Assembly (NCBI RefSeq): GCF_004168585.1
Contig: NZ_PGVH01000043.1
Location: 194,938-237,378, forward strand
Reading direction: 5' to 3'
From: Shewanella sp. OPT22
GTDB taxonomy: Bacteria; Pseudomonadota; Gammaproteobacteria; Enterobacterales; Shewanellaceae
DNA length: 42,441 nucleotides
Positions 27,515-37,000 of the stretch are shown in pieces; position 1 is the first letter of the stretch; each line of letters starts with the position of its first letter. The notes under the pieces are model-generated. The model was not told the origin of the DNA, ran no database searches, and saw only the letters and a program-made list of their open reading frames with translations. The position numbers were made by a program, and so were the translations under genes.

Positions 27515-28024
27515 TTATAAGGTTACGTTGAATATGACGTCAGATTGAGCGATTACAGTGCCATCAAATTTTTTGATGGTTTTAATGTCTTCCATGTTGG
27601 CTAATACAACAGGGGTTAAAATACTGTCAACTTGGGTTTGAATAAAATTCAAGTCAAAAGAAACGATTGGATCTCCCGTTTTGACTTTTTCGCCTTCTTC
27701 AGCAATGCGTTTAAACCCATTCCCTTGAAGCTCAACAGTACCGATACCAAAATGAACAAAGAGTTCTAAACCATCATCAGATTCAATACTGAATGCATGA
27801 TTGGTTTCAAAAATCTTCCCTATTACACCATCAATAGGGGCATAGAGTGTGTCTCCATTAGGAAAGATTGCGATTCCATCGCCCACTATTTTTTCCGCAA
27901 AAACCACATCGGGTACTTGCTCAATGTCGACAATTTCACCAGAAACAGGCGCATAGATATTTATCCCAGGATCGATAGTTTTTTGCTTTTTGAATAGCCC
28001 TGAGATTTTTTGGAATAATCCCAT
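27515..28024 (-). CDS. crr: PTS system glucose-specific EIIA component
   Basis: EIIA-Glc accepts phosphate from HPr and passes it to sugar EIIB components; it also regulates adenylate cyclase and permeases in enterobacteria. The 169-residue length matches E. coli. The active-site pair is present: His76 (ETNHAFSI) and phosphorylated His91 (ELFVHFGIGTVEL). The amphipathic N-terminal MGLFQKISGLFKKQ is typical and interacts with membrane. It is the last gene of ptsH-ptsI-crr, 36 bases after ptsI, and is followed by a long hairpin. Confidence 0.96.
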   Translation of the reverse strand: MGLFQKISGLFKKQKTIDPGINIYAPVSGEIVDIEQVPDVVFAEKIVGDGIAIFPNGDTLYAPIDGVIGKIFETNHAFSIESDDGLELFVHFGIGTVELQGNGFKRIAEEGEKVKTGDPIVSFDLNFIQTQVDSILTPVVLANMEDIKTIKKFDGTVIAQSDVIFNVTL

Positions 28025-28060
28025 AATGACCTCTACTTTTATAATTATTGTTATTTAGTA

Positions 28061-29746
28061 TTAAGAGTTGAGTTCTGAAATACGTTTCGCTTTTATTGCT
28101 TTTTGTGCAATTAATTTGAATTCAGCAAGTTTGCTGTTACAAATAAGCGACTTAATTTCCAACACATTAGAGATATTAACACTCAGCTCTTTTAATCCCA
28201 AGCCTAAGAGAATAGGGACCGCATTTTTATCACTCGCTAACTCTCCGCACAATGATACCTCTACGTTGTGCTTTTTAGCTTGATCAATCGCAATTTTAAT
28301 CAACTTTAAAACAGAGGGTGATAATGATGGATAAGTGCAGGTCAGTTCTAAATTGCCTCTATCTGCGGCCATGGTATATTGGGTTAAATCATTGGTTCCA
28401 ATACTAACAAAGTCTACTAAAGGCAAAAGTGAATCAAGGTTTAGTATCGACGCTGGTGTTTCTAGCATAATTCCTATTTTAGGCTGTTTATATACTAGAC
28501 CTTGTGCTGAGAGTTCTTCTTTACACGACTCAATAATCACTAAAATGTCTTCTAGTTCTTCCACTTGGTTAACCATTGGAAACATCAATCGAACAGAACC
28601 ATGATTTGCAGAGCGTAATGCGGCTTTTAATTGCGGCTTGAAATACTGATGATGTTTCAGAGAAAATCGACAGCCACGAATCCCAAGTGCAGGGTTCTCT
28701 TCATCAGCTTGCCTGAAGAATGCAACGTCTTTGTCTGCTCCAATATCAAGTGTTCTGATCGTCAGTGGAAGTCCTGATAGTTGGTGCAACGCATCACAAT
28801 AGTGTTGGAGCTGCGTATTTTCGCATGGGTACTCTAAAGAGTTGAGTAACATGAACTCTGTACGCAGTAATCCTACACCATCAGAACCTAGATCTGACAT
28901 TCGAGTTATTTCACTTAATGAACCAGCATTGGCATAAATAGTGACACCTTGGCCATCGATAGTTACTGCTTTTTGGTCTTTATATGCCGCCAGTTGTTTT
29001 TGCTGTTTACGTTCTTCATCTACAACAAGCTTAATTCCTTTTAAGTCATCCTCTGATGGTGATTTATAAAGAAGTCCATTAATAGCATCAACAGCAATTT
29101 GTTGGCCATTATTGATGTTTAACCCTGTGTAGTCGCAATTCAAAAGTGCTGGAATTCCAGCTGCGCGAGCAAGTATTGCGGTATGACTCGTCAATCCGCC
29201 TGTTTGTAATACAATTGCTTTGACATGCTGGAAAGGCAACATGGCAAATTCTGCTGGCGTAATATCGTGGGCGAGAATAATACTAGGTTCAAAGATAAAG
29301 CTCATATCCCAAGCTAAAGTGCCATTGATTGTGGCGATAAGCCTTTTGGCTAATGCCCTTATATCATCTGCTCTACTTGCAATGCTCGGGTCTGGAATTG
29401 ACTCAACTTCAATAGCATGCTGCTCAAAAACGCGACTGACAGCCATTGAGGCTGTATAACGTTGTATTTTTATCTCATTGTTGAGTGTTTCGAGGAGCTC
29501 ATCATCATTAAGTAGCAGAATATCTGCTTCGATTAGGTCATAGTTTTCGCTGTCTTCAGGTAACTTTTTTTGACCGCCAACAAGTAACTCAGTCAACTCT
29601 AAGATTGAATCGCTTACTTTTTGTTGCTGCTCTTTTATACCTGCGAGATTTATGGTTTTAAAATCAACCGAAGCGTCTTGTTCAATAATATGAACAGCCT
29701 GTCCAATGGCAACCCCGGTTGAAACTACTACACCTGAAACAGTCAT
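28061..29746 (-). CDS. ptsI: Phosphoenolpyruvate-protein phosphotransferase (PTS enzyme I)
   Basis: Enzyme I transfers phosphate from PEP to HPr. The protein has 561 residues, slightly shorter than the E. coli enzyme. The phosphorylated histidine is His188 in GGLTSHTAILARAAG. The PEP-binding barrel shows GVGLLRTEFMLL, TLDIGADKDVAFF, ENPALGIRGCRF, and the catalytic cysteine motif SLCGELASD. The N-terminus (SGVVVSTGVAIGQ) is also typical. It lies 12 bases downstream of ptsH. Confidence 0.96.
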   Translation of the reverse strand: MTVSGVVVSTGVAIGQAVHIIEQDASVDFKTINLAGIKEQQQKVSDSILELTELLVGGQKKLPEDSENYDLIEADILLLNDDELLETLNNEIKIQRYTASMAVSRVFEQHAIEVESIPDPSIASRADDIRALAKRLIATINGTLAWDMSFIFEPSIILAHDITPAEFAMLPFQHVKAIVLQTGGLTSHTAILARAAGIPALLNCDYTGLNINNGQQIAVDAINGLLYKSPSEDDLKGIKLVVDEERKQQKQLAAYKDQKAVTIDGQGVTIYANAGSLSEITRMSDLGSDGVGLLRTEFMLLNSLEYPCENTQLQHYCDALHQLSGLPLTIRTLDIGADKDVAFFRQADEENPALGIRGCRFSLKHHQYFKPQLKAALRSANHGSVRLMFPMVNQVEELEDILVIIESCKEELSAQGLVYKQPKIGIMLETPASILNLDSLLPLVDFVSIGTNDLTQYTMAADRGNLELTCTYPSLSPSVLKLIKIAIDQAKKHNVEVSLCGELASDKNAVPILLGLGLKELSVNISNVLEIKSLICNSKLAEFKLIAQKAIKAKRISELNS

Positions 29747-29758
29747 CTATTTTCCCAA

Positions 29759-30016
29759 TTAACTTAATGTTGCTAACAGTTTTGATACACTCTCGACAGC
29801 CTCTTCAGCTCGTTCACCAGTTGCAATAACCTTCACTTGAACGCCTTTGTATAAGCCTAGTGTCTGAAGTTTAAATAAACTTTTTGCACTTGCTTGCTTG
29901 CCATTACATTCAACGATGACATCACAATCATAGGTTTTAGCTGTTTTTACCAGTAATGCTGCTGGTCGAGTATGAATTCCATGTTCAGCCGTTATGGTGA
30001 TTTGTTTTTCGTACAT
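29759..30016 (-). CDS. ptsH: Phosphocarrier protein HPr
   Basis: HPr relays phosphate from enzyme I to EIIA components. I start it at ATG 30016, giving 85 residues, the exact length of E. coli HPr, rather than the in-frame GTG nine bases upstream; GTGAG just before the ATG serves as ribosome site. The phosphorylated histidine is His15 in EHGIHTRPAA, and Ser46 in SAKSLFKLQTLGL is the conserved regulatory-site serine, although no HPr kinase is in this window. First gene of ptsH-ptsI-crr, divergent from the DUF3334 gene. Confidence 0.95.
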   Translation of the reverse strand: MYEKQITITAEHGIHTRPAALLVKTAKTYDCDVIVECNGKQASAKSLFKLQTLGLYKGVQVKVIATGERAEEAVESVSKLLATLS

Positions 30017-30230
30017 TTTTCTCACTGAGGTACATTCTGTTGTTATTATTATCCCATCAATGGCGCTTATATTCCAAAATTATTAATTTATATCATTTTG
30101 GTAACTAACTGCCTAAAATCCAATCTAAAAATAGATTTTATACTTTGCTTTTTGTTAATTTTAAGCACACTATTAAGTAACTCCTTTGTAACTAAAATAT
30201 AAAGGCCGTAATTACTTAAGAGTAAATTTT
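30017..30230. promoter_or_regulatory. Divergent promoter region of ptsHI-crr and the DUF3334 gene
   Basis: These 214 gene-free, AT-rich bases lie between two divergent starts. A 7-bp dyad CCAAAAT (30074-30080) / ATTTTGG (30095-30101) with a 14-base spacer sits near the ptsH side. I could not assign a known regulator or a clear CRP site. Promoters in both directions are inferred from gene orientation. Confidence 0.45.
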
Positions 30231-30917
30231 ATGGTTAGTAATAAAATAATTAAGTCTGATGATATTCTTCTAAAGCTCTGTAAATCTGTCTCTGGTGTGC
30301 TTTCTTCGGCAACAAATAGTCATATAACTCACTCTGACATGATTCAAAGCATTACTAAAACCCGTTTGAAGCCTGATCTTGGATGTTTCTCTATCTTCGA
30401 TGGCGGATTTTCTGGGTTAGTCATTATCAATTTTTCGGCTGAGTCTGCGATGGATATTTATCGCAGATACATGATCAGTATGGGCATTGATGAGTCTGAA
30501 TTAGCTGTTCTTCATACTTCTGATGAAGTCGGAAATGTGATGGGTGAGTTGATGAACCAAATGCTCGGAGACTTTATCAATAAAGTGTCTAAAGAGCTTC
30601 AGACGTCGATTAAACAAAGCCAACCTAAAATGCTCAACGTTAATCGAGATCTAACGATATCGATTGATGCGAACCTTGATGCACCTCAAGCTAGACGAGT
30701 TTCGTTCAAGACTGAAGAAAATCATGTGTTTTATCTCGAATTTGCTATGGACAAAACGACTTTCATACAGCTTGATGAGTTTGAAATGGATGAGGACATT
30801 GACCCTGAAAAGTTAATTGAAATCCATGGAATTGACTTGCCACGTCAGCATCAGAAAAAGCCCGACGCTACGACGGCATCTTCACACGATGATTTGTTAG
30901 ACGAGTTAGGGTTATAA
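30231..30917 (+). CDS. DUF3334 family protein with CheX-like signature
   Basis: A 228-residue cytoplasmic protein of the DUF3334 family of Vibrio, Shewanella and relatives; its function is not established. The middle part reads HTSDEVGNVMGELMNQMLGD (about 95-114), with the E-x-x-N-x-x-G pattern of CheX/CheC-type phosphatases (Glu99, Asn102, Gly105). The N-terminal half with GCFSIFDGGFSGLVIINFS is also compatible with that fold. It ends in a flexible acidic tail SSHDDLLDELGL. A signalling role is inference. The gene is divergent from ptsH and followed by a strong terminator. Confidence 0.8.
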   Translation: MVSNKIIKSDDILLKLCKSVSGVLSSATNSHITHSDMIQSITKTRLKPDLGCFSIFDGGFSGLVIINFSAESAMDIYRRYMISMGIDESELAVLHTSDEVGNVMGELMNQMLGDFINKVSKELQTSIKQSQPKMLNVNRDLTISIDANLDAPQARRVSFKTEENHVFYLEFAMDKTTFIQLDEFEMDEDIDPEKLIEIHGIDLPRQHQKKPDATTASSHDDLLDELGL

Positions 30918-30923
30918 AGTATT

Positions 30924-30954
30924 AAAAAGGCGAGACTCTAATACTCGCCTTTTT
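30924..30954. terminator. Bidirectional terminator between DUF3334 gene and dgt
   Basis: AAAAAGGCGAG (30924-30934), 9-base loop, CTCGCCTTTTT (30944-30954). The A-run on one side and T-run on the other make it an intrinsic terminator in both directions, serving the convergent DUF3334 gene and dgt. Confidence 0.92.
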
Positions 30955-30961
30955 ATTAAAT

Positions 30962-32293
30962 TCAGTGAGGACCAATTTCAATGATAGCGCCAGATTTTGG
31001 GCTGAATAATTGTTGATATAAGCGTCCAGCAAAATCATCCGTCATTCCTGATATGTAATCAGATATTACTCGCATTCCACAACCATGCATTTCTATGCAA
31101 GCTTTCCATTTCTCTTGTGTACTGTAAGGTAATAGTCTTTCGGGATCTGAAGCAATGGCTTCAAATAGTTCCATGACTATTTGCTGGCCCTTAAATTCAA
31201 GCATCTGAATTTCTGGGCGTCTAATAACCCATTTATATACAAGTTGTTTTAAGGCGTTTAACACCTGATAGTAATCAGGCTGCATGACAGCATTGTATTT
31301 TAGTAGTGGTTCATCGAAGTTATCATCAATCTCGATGTCAATACTAGTCACCAAGCTATTAACCAAAGTGCCTATCGCATTTTTTCTAACGTGATGTTCA
31401 GTTGAAAAGAGTTTCTCTGACAAATTCAGTATCTCTGACTGTATCCATTGATTGTCCAGCTTCGATATAGTTTGTTTTACGTTTTCATTCCAATGCTCAG
31501 GTTTTACGATGCCCATTACGATGGCATCTTCTAGGTCATGTACGGCGTAAGCGATATCATCGGCCAACTCCATAACAGAACAATCTAAAGATTTATATTG
31601 CGTTCTCTTATGATGCTGTCCCTCAACCACCATTGGTGTTAGGAATCGTTCTCTATCTTCATGTGATAAAGGAGATAAAACCCAATCGAGCGTATCTCTG
31701 TCGTGATGATAGATCCCTTTGACTACAGGCCAATCAACAGGCTTTAATTGACGGTAATTAATGACTTCTTCAAGTTGATATTGTTGGAATAAAGTATGAT
31801 ACGCCGCTGGGTATTTCAATACGCCGAGTAATGTACGCCTTGTCAGGTTCATTCCATAATTTGGAGTGTAAGGTTCTAAGCAAGTGAGAATTCGAAATGT
31901 TTGGCCATTTCCTTCAAATCCACCGTAATTGCGCATCATATAATTGAGTGCGGTTTCACCGCCATGCCCAAACGGAGGATGACCGATATCATGTGATAGG
32001 CATATCGTTTCCATCAAACTATCAGAGCAAAGTAAGTGATCTAAATTTGGGTATTTATCTTTTAATTGTGAAATGACACCTGTACCGATCTGTGAAACCT
32101 CAAGAGAGTGTGTAAGTCTTGTGCGGTAAAAGTCATTCATTCCAATTCCAAGTACTTGTGTTTTGGCTTGGAGTCTTCTAAATGCTGCAGAATGCAACAC
32201 TCTTGCACGGTCCCTTTGATAAGGTGTTCGATGATCTTTTCTACGTTTATTCTCTTCGGTAAATCGGCGGTGTTCCCAATAGTTCTGCGTCAT
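30962..32293 (-). CDS. dgt: Deoxyguanosinetriphosphate triphosphohydrolase-like protein
   Basis: An HD-domain dNTP triphosphohydrolase of 443 residues that cleaves dGTP or other dNTPs to the nucleoside and triphosphate. The metal site is His62 ([12 protein letters not shown]), His101-Asp102 ([15 protein letters not shown]), and the later Asp in [17 protein letters not shown]. The N-terminal [19 protein letters not shown] and [12 protein letters not shown] are typical. It is shorter than E. coli Dgt (about 505 residues) and fits the dGTPase-like group common in Vibrio and Shewanella, so the exact substrate is uncertain. Confidence 0.9.
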   Translation of the reverse strand: MTQNYWEHRRFTEENKRRKDHRTPYQRDRARVLHSAAFRRLQAKTQVLGIGMNDFYRTRLTHSLEVSQIGTGVISQLKDKYPNLDHLLCSDSLMETICLSHDIGHPPFGHGGETALNYMMRNYGGFEGNGQTFRILTCLEPYTPNYGMNLTRRTLLGVLKYPAAYHTLFQQYQLEEVINYRQLKPVDWPVVKGIYHHDRDTLDWVLSPLSHEDRERFLTPMVVEGQHHKRTQYKSLDCSVMELADDIAYAVHDLEDAIVMGIVKPEHWNENVKQTISKLDNQWIQSEILNLSEKLFSTEHHVRKNAIGTLVNSLVTSIDIEIDDNFDEPLLKYNAVMQPDYYQVLNALKQLVYKWVIRRPEIQMLEFKGQQIVMELFEAIASDPERLLPYSTQEKWKACIEMHGCGMRVISDYISGMTDDFAGRLYQQLFSPKSGAIIEIGPH

Positions 32294-32355
32294 AAATGTC
32301 CTTAAAGAGAAATGGCTCCTTAATGTCTTATTGCTATAAAGGAGCGGATATCAAA

Positions 32356-32769
32356 TCATACTTGCTGACAATCATTATATGCTGTCATTAGAGCTGTTAA
32401 AACATGACTACGTGTAATGATACCGATCACTTGGCCTTGCTCATTAATTACCGGATAGTTTTTAGGTTTTGCACCAAGCATCATTTCAGCAAGGTTTAAT
32501 AGCGAGGTATTTGCGTTAACTGTCAATGTGTCATGCCTCATGACATCAGAGACTCTGAGGTTTGAATCGCAATGGTAGCTGGCATGCAGTAATGGCTTCA
32601 ATAACTCATGCTCAGACAGATAACCCACCGGTTTCTTATTTCCATCAAGTACCGGAGCGCTGATAAGACTGTAGTCTTTAAGCTTTAAAATAGCTTCTGT
32701 GATTTCTGTTTCCGCATGAATCGTTGGGAAGGTTGGTTGCATGTAGTCTTGGACAATAAGTTCTTTCAT
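32356..32769 (-). CDS. CBS-domain pair protein
   Basis: A 137-residue protein made only of two CBS domains: VQDYMQPTFPTIHAETEITE to GYLSEHELL, then VSDVMRHDTLTVNANTSLLN to GIITRSHVLTAL. CBS pairs bind adenine nucleotides and usually sense energy charge or regulate a partner. No catalytic or membrane domain is present, so the partner is unknown. A strong GGAGAAGA ribosome site precedes the ATG. It lies 62 bases upstream of dgt on the same strand and may be co-transcribed. Confidence 0.88.
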   Translation of the reverse strand: MKELIVQDYMQPTFPTIHAETEITEAILKLKDYSLISAPVLDGNKKPVGYLSEHELLKPLLHASYHCDSNLRVSDVMRHDTLTVNANTSLLNLAEMMLGAKPKNYPVINEQGQVIGIITRSHVLTALMTAYNDCQQV

Positions 32770-33098
32770 TATTCTTCTCCGTTATTTTCTTTCCACAATT
32801 TCAGTATGGTAGAAAACAAGAAACTTGAACAATGGTAAAAACCGATTACTAAAATCGATTTTTATCATATAGAGAAACCGATATAAAATTACACATTCAA
32901 CTGAGTCAAAAAATTTAGATAAGACACGTTCAAATTGTCATACAACATAAATTTCTTTAAAACATACTGCCAAGAGTTTTTGTAGAAGTATACTTTTTCA
33001 CAATAACTTTAAGATTCTTTTGCGATAAATTGTTTACCTAAAATTATATCGCTTCAAGCTACTCTTGGAATTGCATTTTATATCGATTGCGCTTTTAT
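32770..33098. other. Gene-free intergenic region upstream of the CBS gene
   Basis: These 329 AT-rich bases have no frame I would call a gene. They include the CBS gene promoter (reading minus), the palindrome AAAATCGATTTT near 32852, and near 33083 the first arm TCGATTG of a weak hairpin whose second arm CAATCGA (33104-33110) overlaps the nuclease stop region. I see no RNA gene or riboswitch. Confidence 0.5.
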
Positions 33099-33917
33099 TC
33101 AATCAATCGAACTTGAGTTAGCTTCAAATATTTTATTCAACTTATCAGCGAGTCTAATCCCTGCCTGTTTCATTCTTAGCTCAACTTCATCTCTGTGTTT
33201 ATAGATATATCCATAACCTAATTGAGCAACATTGTTCTCGTCGCTTTTGTAATCGTAAATAGTGTCTCTCAGTTTTATTGATTCGTCGGCCCAATCAGAA
33301 TAGTTACCTTTTACCCATTGCTGTTTTTCATTTATCGATATTGGCATGAAGTCTACATACTCTTTATAGCTGAGTTGCTGATGCTCGATGATTAACGTGT
33401 CCCAAACTTGATGGAAATTGTACTTTTCATCACCAAACCAGCTCACTTTGATAGTACCGCCTCCACGGTCGTGTTTATGACTCACATGGAGTGGTTGATG
33501 TAAATCACCGACAAGGTGAGTGATAAATGCCAATGCTTGCCAGCGTTTTTCATCAGACAAGGATTTATCTGATAATTGTTTTTCAAATCGATCTAGGGCC
33601 TCAAGAATATCACCTTTAGGACTTCTTGAAATGTGCTCCCATTCTCCGGGCTTTTCGGCATTTATGTAATGCCATGGGTTTGCATGCCGCCAATTTTTGT
33701 CTGATTTTATTTCGTCAGACCATGTTGATAACCGGGCGAGTGGCACGCCTTTCGTGAGTTCTAGCAACTGGGCCTTTGCCTGTGGGCTTAAATTCATTTG
33801 CGCTATGTGCGCAACAATCCGATGTCCGTTTCTTCCAAAGGCTTCAGCATTATTGGTTACTGAACAAACGGTTGCGGCACAAACAAATGCAAGAGCGACT
33901 TTTTTCATTTTTATCAT
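33099..33917 (-). CDS. Secreted S1/P1-type nuclease
   Basis: A 272-residue zinc-dependent single-strand nuclease/3'-nucleotidase. A Sec signal peptide with likely cleavage after AEA (residue 26) gives a mature start FGRNGHRIVAHIAQ. Zinc ligands expected in the family are visible: His32, Asp in LSTWSDEI, His in NPWHYIN, His and Asp in HLVGDLHQPLHVSH, and FHQVWDT. Family members usually start with Trp, whose backbone binds zinc; here the residue is Phe. Two starts are possible (33917 or ATG 33908, MKK...). It probably scavenges nucleic-acid phosphate outside the cytoplasm. It is divergent from the TonB-dependent receptor. Confidence 0.93.
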   Translation of the reverse strand: MIKMKKVALAFVCAATVCSVTNNAEAFGRNGHRIVAHIAQMNLSPQAKAQLLELTKGVPLARLSTWSDEIKSDKNWRHANPWHYINAEKPGEWEHISRSPKGDILEALDRFEKQLSDKSLSDEKRWQALAFITHLVGDLHQPLHVSHKHDRGGGTIKVSWFGDEKYNFHQVWDTLIIEHQQLSYKEYVDFMPISINEKQQWVKGNYSDWADESIKLRDTIYDYKSDENNVAQLGYGYIYKHRDEVELRMKQAGIRLADKLNKIFEANSSSID

Positions 33918-33974
33918 CCATTTATCACGTTATCCCTATTTTGACGGATGATAGTTACATAAATGTTACTTGTT

Positions 33975-33987
33975 TGACAAATTGTCA
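33975..33987. promoter_or_regulatory. 13-bp palindrome in nuclease / Oar-like receptor divergent region
   Basis: TGACAA-A-TTGTCA is a perfect odd palindrome centred at 33981. It overlaps a TTGACA -35-like hexamer on the plus strand. Its position in the 171-base divergent region makes it a candidate operator shared by both genes. The binding protein is unknown. Confidence 0.4.
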
Positions 33988-34088
33988 CAAATTTGAAACT
34001 TTATGTTGGTTTAATTCTGGCGGTTTTATAAAGAATGATTTTAAGCATGGAAGATTTATTACGTCTTTAATCTCAACTAAAGGAAACA

Positions 34089-37000
34089 ATGATGATTAAC
34101 CATCGTCTTTCACTACTATCAAGTGCGCTCGTTATTGCATTAGGTTTAAGCGCTCCAGCTTTTGCTGATGACACTTCTTCTGCTGTTCGAGGTGAAGTAG
34201 TTGGACCAAAAGGAAGCCCGGCGGCGGGTACTATCGTAACGTTCATACATGAACCATCTGGAACGACAAAAAACGTTAAAGTAAACAGTTCAGGTTTGTT
34301 TTCAGCAAAAGGTCTACGCGTAGGCGGCCCATATACTATCAAGGTCAATTCCAGTAAGTTTCAAAACCGTTTAATTAAAGACGTTTACTTGAAGCTGGGT
34401 GAGCCTCTCGATCTTAATTTCAGCTTATCAAGTGACAACATTGAAACGATGCAAGTCACAGGTTCTCGTTTAACGGCTCAAGAATTCGGTTATGTTAGCC
34501 CAGGTTCTAACTTTAACATTACTGATATTGAAACTGCTGCATCTGCTGATCGCGATATTAAAGATGTTATTCGTGTCGATCCACGCATTAATATTGAAGA
34601 AGCTAATGATGAAGAAGCCATTATTTGTGCGGGCAGTAACCCTCGTTACAGTAGTTTGACTGTAGATGGGGTCAGAATGAATGATAGTTTTGGACTGAAT
34701 AGTAACGGCTATCCAACAGTTAGAATGCCATTCTCTTTTAGTTCTTTAGATCAAATTCAAGTTGAGATTGCGCCCTTTAATGTTCAAGCGGGTGGTTTTA
34801 CTGGTTGTAATATCAATGCCGTAACAAAATCAGGAACAAATGAAATTCACGGAAGTGTATTCTTTGATTATTCAAGCGACTCACTTCGTGGCGATAAGTT
34901 AAAAGGCGAACGAGAAGATACAGGTGATTACTCTGAGAAACGCTATGGTTTTGATATTGGTTTACCAATCATCGAAGATCAACTGTTCTTATTTGCTAAC
35001 TATGAAAAGTTAGAAGGCGCACAAATTTTCCAGTATGACGCTTTAGGAAATCAAGTTTCTCAAGCTGAGCTCGATCGTGCAATTCAAATTGCGCAGAACG
35101 TCTATGGTTATGATGCTGGTGGTACACCAGGTTCTATGCCAGTCGATGATGAAAAAGTTCTTGTCAAACTTGACTGGAATATTAATGAAAATCATCGTGC
35201 GTCGTTAATTTATAATTACAATGATGGTTTTAAAATCTCACAGTCAGATAATCGTAATAATACTGTTACGTTATCGAATCATTTTTACGAAGTTGGGGCA
35301 AAACTCAATTCGATAGTTGGATCTCTATACTCAGATTGGAGTGATAACTTTTCGACTGAGCTTCGCCTAGGGCAAATTAAATTAGATAACCGTCAACGTT
35401 CACTTGATGCTGCTAGTGGTTTTGGTGAAATTCAAATTGAGCGTGTTAATGGTGCTAGTATCTATCTTGGTCCAGATGATTCTCGTCAATCAAATGACTT
35501 AGACTGGGAAAGCCAAACACTTAAGTTAACTGGTACCTACACTTTAGATAATCATACTATCACTGGTGGTTATGAATATGAGAATTTGAGCGTTTTCAAT
35601 CTATTCATGCAACATACTATTGGTGAATATCGCTTCAATGGCCTAGATGATTTCGAAGCAGGGCTTGCGGACGATATCTATTACAATAACTCTGCGGGAA
35701 CAAATAATCCGAATGATGCAGCAGCAAACTTTGAGTATGCAACGCATGCTGCTTACATTCAGGATGAGTATACTTTTGATGATATCGACTTAACCTTATT
35801 ATTTGGTTTACGTTATGACTGGTATACCAGCTCTGATAAGCCTCGTTACAACAAGGTATTCCATGAGCGTTATGGCTTCCGTAATGATGAAACTTTAGAT
35901 GGTAAAGATTTATTGCAACCTCGCTTTGGGTTTAACTGGCGCGTACAAGATAACTTAGAGCTTCGCGGTGGTGTAGGTCTATATTCTGGTGGTAATCCAA
36001 ATGTATGGATCTCTAATTCATACTCAAATGATGGTATTACCAATATCGATACGTACCGTAGAGATCTTCAGCTGTTAAATCCTGATGGCACACCTATTTC
36101 TGGTTTGCTTAGTGGAGAAGGTCGTCCAGTTTATGATCCTTTACAAGACCAAGTAGACGAAGTAGCAAGAAATAATCCTAGTTTCGGTAATGAGCCGTCA
36201 GTCAACGCTATTGCTTCTGATTTTGAAATACCATCTGAATGGAAGTATAACTTAGGCTTTACCTATACCACTGATAGTGAATATATTTTTCAAGGTGATT
36301 TTTTGTACTCTCAAAAGCAAGATAGTGCAATTATTGACGCAGCCTCCTGGGATGATAACAGTCGAACAGAGCTATTTGATGGACGTGCCGTTTATGATTA
36401 TGTGACTGTTGGTCAAGCCGAAGATGGTGCTGTTAAACGTAACTTCCGTAAGAGTGATTTTGTTCTAACCAATGCTAAAGAAGATGGTAAATCAACAACC
36501 ATTTCTTTTGCTATTAAGAAAGAATATGACTTTGGTTTAGACGCATCATTCGGTTACGCCTTCAATAGATCTGAAGATGTATCACCGATGACCAGTGCTG
36601 TGTCATATTCTAACTTCAATAACTTCGCAACTATTGATGCACAAGATCCAGGCTTAGCGACGTCAAACTATGAGACACCTCACCGATTCACGTTGAACTT
36701 ACGTTATTCAGCAGAATTTGTTGATGGCTATGAAACAGGCTTCACGTTGTTTGGTTCTCGTACTAAAGGACGCCCACTATCTTATACATTTGATGGATTA
36801 AGTGTTGGAGCAACTGAGTATAGAAGTCGTAGACAGCTACTCTATATCCCAACTGTGGATGATCCGAATGTCATCTACGGAGCAGATTTTGATCAAGCCG
36901 CATTTAATGAGTTCATTGAAGATAATGGTCTTACTCGTGGAAAAATCGTAGATCGTAACTCTGATAATTCATCTTGGCACACTCGTTTCGATTTTAGGAT

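Noticed and set aside
27515-30016. A complete sugar-specific PTS around ptsHI-crr
   Set aside because: Only the general components HPr, EI and EIIA-Glc are present; no EIIB or EIIC gene is in the window.
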